A stretch of 59,211 nucleotides of DNA from QFOX01 sp044237845 (GTDB taxonomy: Bacteria; Pseudomonadota; Alphaproteobacteria; Rickettsiales; UBA3002). Of this stretch, positions 57,046 through 59,211 are shown one piece after another (the first letter of the stretch is position 1; each line of letters opens with the position of its first letter). The position numbers and the translations under genes are program-made. The stretch is taken from contig JBIIEL010000010.1 in NCBI GenBank assembly GCA_044237845.1, forward strand, positions 1-59,211, written 5' to 3'. The notes under the pieces are model-generated. The model saw nothing but the letters and a program-made list of their open reading frames with translations, searched no databases and was not told where the DNA came from.

Positions 57046-59211
57046 ATGGTCGAAACAACAACACCAACCGCCCAAACCCTCGCACTCGATGTGATGCGCT
57101 ACGCCTACCGCGATGCGGACGGGGCGCTCTATAGCATCGATAAGGACGGCAAGCGCATTGCTGCCCCTGCTGGCACCCCGGAACTCTCCGCCGAATATAA
57201 AGCCGTCGCCGACCAAGTCGCGGCAATTATGATGGTCTACAGCAAAGTCGGCAATCTGGGCGTTGAAGAACGCAGTATGTTCGATCAAGCGATGGCAAAA
57301 GGTGTCGGCGCAGTCGCAGGCATCACCGATAAAGTAAAAAAGCTGGTGGGTGAGGCGCAGGAAAAAGCGCAGATTGATTATCCGGGAAAAAGCATAGTCG
57401 ATGGTGCCGCCGTCCTAAAAGATGGCGTCATGGCAATCCCCAATACCATCGATGGGGTCATCAACACCGCTGGTAAAATTTTCGACCAGTTCGGCGGCGT
57501 GAAGCTAACCGAAGAACAAGCGAAGTCCATCGGCACCGCCTATGCCAGCGCCGCGCAGGTCGCGTCCGAAAGCGACCATGGGTTTGATTTTTTAAACGGC
57601 CTTCAGGCCATACTCACCTTTGCTGTCACCACCGTATGCGGCTGGATTGATTACGACGGCGACGTACTGGGCTTCAATAAAAAAGGAATGGACATTGGCC
57701 TGAAAAACATACCTGAAAGCTGGAGTACCATCTATAAAGACGAATTCCGCGACGAAGACCAGAAGCGCATCGAAAGCGAAATGGCCAAGCTGCCGGAATA
57801 CGGCTCTGTAGAGACCAAAGACCTCACCTTCCTCACGCGTGAAGAAGGCAGCATCAAAGGTCAGGATAAGCAGATAATCAACATCGAGCAGCCGGATCGA
57901 AATAATCCTGCGCCGACGATGGATATGGAAAACGCGCCGACCACACCGGATGAGGCGAAGAACAACGAGCTGGAAAATCCACCCAAAGGAACGGCAAATA
58001 ATGTCCTTGATATAGTGAAAGACGCCGCTGAAAAAACGGTTGATAAAATCAAGAAAAATCCTGCTGCTGGTGTTGCTGGCCTTATTGTAGGCGCAGATAT
58101 CGCGCACGGCGTTGCGCGTGGCACCATGAGCAAGATAGTAGGCGATAAAAGCGCGCCCTCTAAAAACGCTGCCAAATTCCACGCAGAATCCAACGCGCTG
58201 ATGGACAAAGCCATTAAAACTGAGAACGGAACTCTGCCGAAGAGATTTGGCTCAGGTACGCACGCCCCCAACCCAGAAGCCGCCCAAAAATTGTTTGAGA
58301 AAGCTGCCGTTGCCGACGCCAAAGCAACTGCCGCTGCCGCAAACGCTGCTTCGCGCGAAGCCATGTTCGGCACAGGCGGCAAGGCGTTTGCTGAATCCTC
58401 CTCTTTCTTTGGTAAATACGACATCTTCAATCGTGGTGGCGCGCTATTCGGAAAAGGCCTAGGCGCGGCAGCGTCCACGGGCATGAGCGCACTGCAGAAC
58501 AGTACGGTGCACAGCACCAAAATGCTCTACGGGTGGGATGCCGTACAGGGTGTCTATGCCCTCTTCGTCGATCAAGATCTCCACGGCTTTACGGAAAATG
58601 CTTCACAAATTGGCGGCGGTTGGGCGGGAGCAAAATACTCTGCCATGGCCGCAGCACGCTACCTGCCCGGACGGTTTAAAATGCTTGCGCCAGTGGCAGG
58701 CCTCGTTGGCTTTTTCGGCGGACGCAAAGCGGGGGAAGTGACTAATAATGCACTTTTACCCGGCATAGAAAACCAGAATGCGTTGCCACCAGAGGTCGCC
58801 AGCGCCATACAAGAAATGAACGGTGTAGCAACCGGCTTGCAGGCGCAAGGCGTCAATATTCTAGCCATTAAGGATGAGATGGCACCTGCACTGCGCACTC
58901 CAGCCACCACGCCGCAAGCACAGGCAGACCTGCTGCTACAACTTCAGCAGTGCGGTGCCATTCCTGCTACCATGCCGCCTGCAGAGCAAGTGACAGCCCT
59001 CCAATCAATCCAGAAAATGGTGCAGTTACAAGATCAGCTTGGGGCCGCAGCAACCAAAATAGAAGAGAACAAAGAAAAGCGCGCGTCCGTGATGGATAAC
59101 GTCTTGAAAGGCGTGGGCGCAGGCGTGAATGTGGTTGAAGTGAACCACTATCTTAAAGGTGGAAAAATTCTAAAAGGGCTCCTCCCCCTCGCTGGAAAAA
59201 GCGTTGGTCGC
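57046..59211 (+). CDS. Large uncharacterised protein, truncated by the window edge
   Basis: At least 722 residues; the frame is open to the right edge. AAGGAG stands a few bases before the ATG. The first 200 residues are soluble and helical. Between about 340 and 600 there are several Gly/Ala-rich, weakly hydrophobic helices (AAGVAGLIVGADIAHG, MLAPVAGLVGFFGG), and a mid-region of charged linker (residues 270-330). No known domain or signal peptide is recognised. Size, composition and a Pho-box-like promoter suggest a secreted or membrane-inserting effector-like protein, but this is a guess. Confidence 0.75.
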   Translation, partial: MVETTTPTAQTLALDVMRYAYRDADGALYSIDKDGKRIAAPAGTPELSAEYKAVADQVAAIMMVYSKVGNLGVEERSMFDQAMAKGVGAVAGITDKVKKLVGEAQEKAQIDYPGKSIVDGAAVLKDGVMAIPNTIDGVINTAGKIFDQFGGVKLTEEQAKSIGTAYASAAQVASESDHGFDFLNGLQAILTFAVTTVCGWIDYDGDVLGFNKKGMDIGLKNIPESWSTIYKDEFRDEDQKRIESEMAKLPEYGSVETKDLTFLTREEGSIKGQDKQIINIEQPDRNNPAPTMDMENAPTTPDEAKNNELENPPKGTANNVLDIVKDAAEKTVDKIKKNPAAGVAGLIVGADIAHGVARGTMSKIVGDKSAPSKNAAKFHAESNALMDKAIKTENGTLPKRFGSGTHAPNPEAAQKLFEKAAVADAKATAAAANAASREAMFGTGGKAFAESSSFFGKYDIFNRGGALFGKGLGAAASTGMSALQNSTVHSTKMLYGWDAVQGVYALFVDQDLHGFTENASQIGGGWAGAKYSAMAAARYLPGRFKMLAPVAGLVGFFGGRKAGEVTNNALLPGIENQNALPPEVASAIQEMNGVATGLQAQGVNILAIKDEMAPALRTPATTPQAQADLLLQLQQCGAIPATMPPAEQVTALQSIQKMVQLQDQLGAAATKIEENKEKRASVMDNVLKGVGAGVNVVEVNHYLKGGKILKGLLPLAGKSVGR

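Overview
This window comes from a moderately GC-rich (roughly 58-60%) alphaproteobacterial chromosome. Lineage markers are CtrA and its phosphotransferase ChpT, a circularly permuted two-piece tmRNA next to the ClpXP adaptor SspB, a class I lysyl-tRNA synthetase, a DUF1674 protein, and the order argH - small lipoprotein - lysA. Genus cannot be fixed from sequence alone. A deep-branching group related to Rhodospirillales, Micavibrionales or Rickettsiales-like lineages is the best guess. There are no rRNA or ordinary tRNA genes, insertion sequences, prophage or CRISPR arrays. The last gene runs off the right edge.

Layout. 0-4 kb: SOUL-family lipoprotein, amidase, M24 peptidase, LysRS. 4-10 kb: SPOR protein, small secreted proteins, a two-component system, and a membrane protein with an HExxH motif. 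10-27 kb: threonine catabolism (kbl, tdh), argH-lipoprotein-lysA, hpt, a split ftsE/ftsX pair with gmhB between them, grpE, rph, rdgB, a DsbD/ScsB-like protein. 27-36 kb: pdxH, fliI/fliJ, a broken repeat protein, ctrA, cheW, a CheA-like protein lacking the kinase domain, chpT, gmhA, rpe. 36-48 kb: a kinase-like protein, rsmB, mreC, nadK, a DMT transporter, hemW, SPFH, rsmD, a pseudouridine synthase, a C26 amidotransferase, motAB. 49-59 kb: mlaA-mlaC, a GT9 glycosyltransferase, ettA, tadA, a methyltransferase, an unknown protein, sspB, ssrA and a giant unknown protein.

The core genes form ordinary housekeeping, envelope (Mla, heptose, FtsEX, MreC), motility and cell-cycle modules. Interleaved with them are uncharacterised proteins whose promoters look alike. 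Six carry PhoB/OmpR-type 11-bp direct repeats at a fixed distance (17-18 nt) from the -10 box. Two more share a duplicated promoter cassette in which a poly-G tract (8 or 12 G) separates a similar 11-bp repeat from the -10 box, an architecture suited to phase variation. I regard this putative regulon of unknown, possibly host- or prey-interacting proteins as the most interesting system here.

Other genome-scale habits are visible. Many genes have a -10 box exactly 6-7 nt before the ATG (leaderless mRNAs). Five convergent gene pairs overlap by exactly four bases at their stop codons. Short arrays of 7-bp repeats recur. Several palindromic repeat families are present, two of them inserted in frame inside hemW and cheA. 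The tmRNA encodes an unusually long tag with an internal ANDN duplication.
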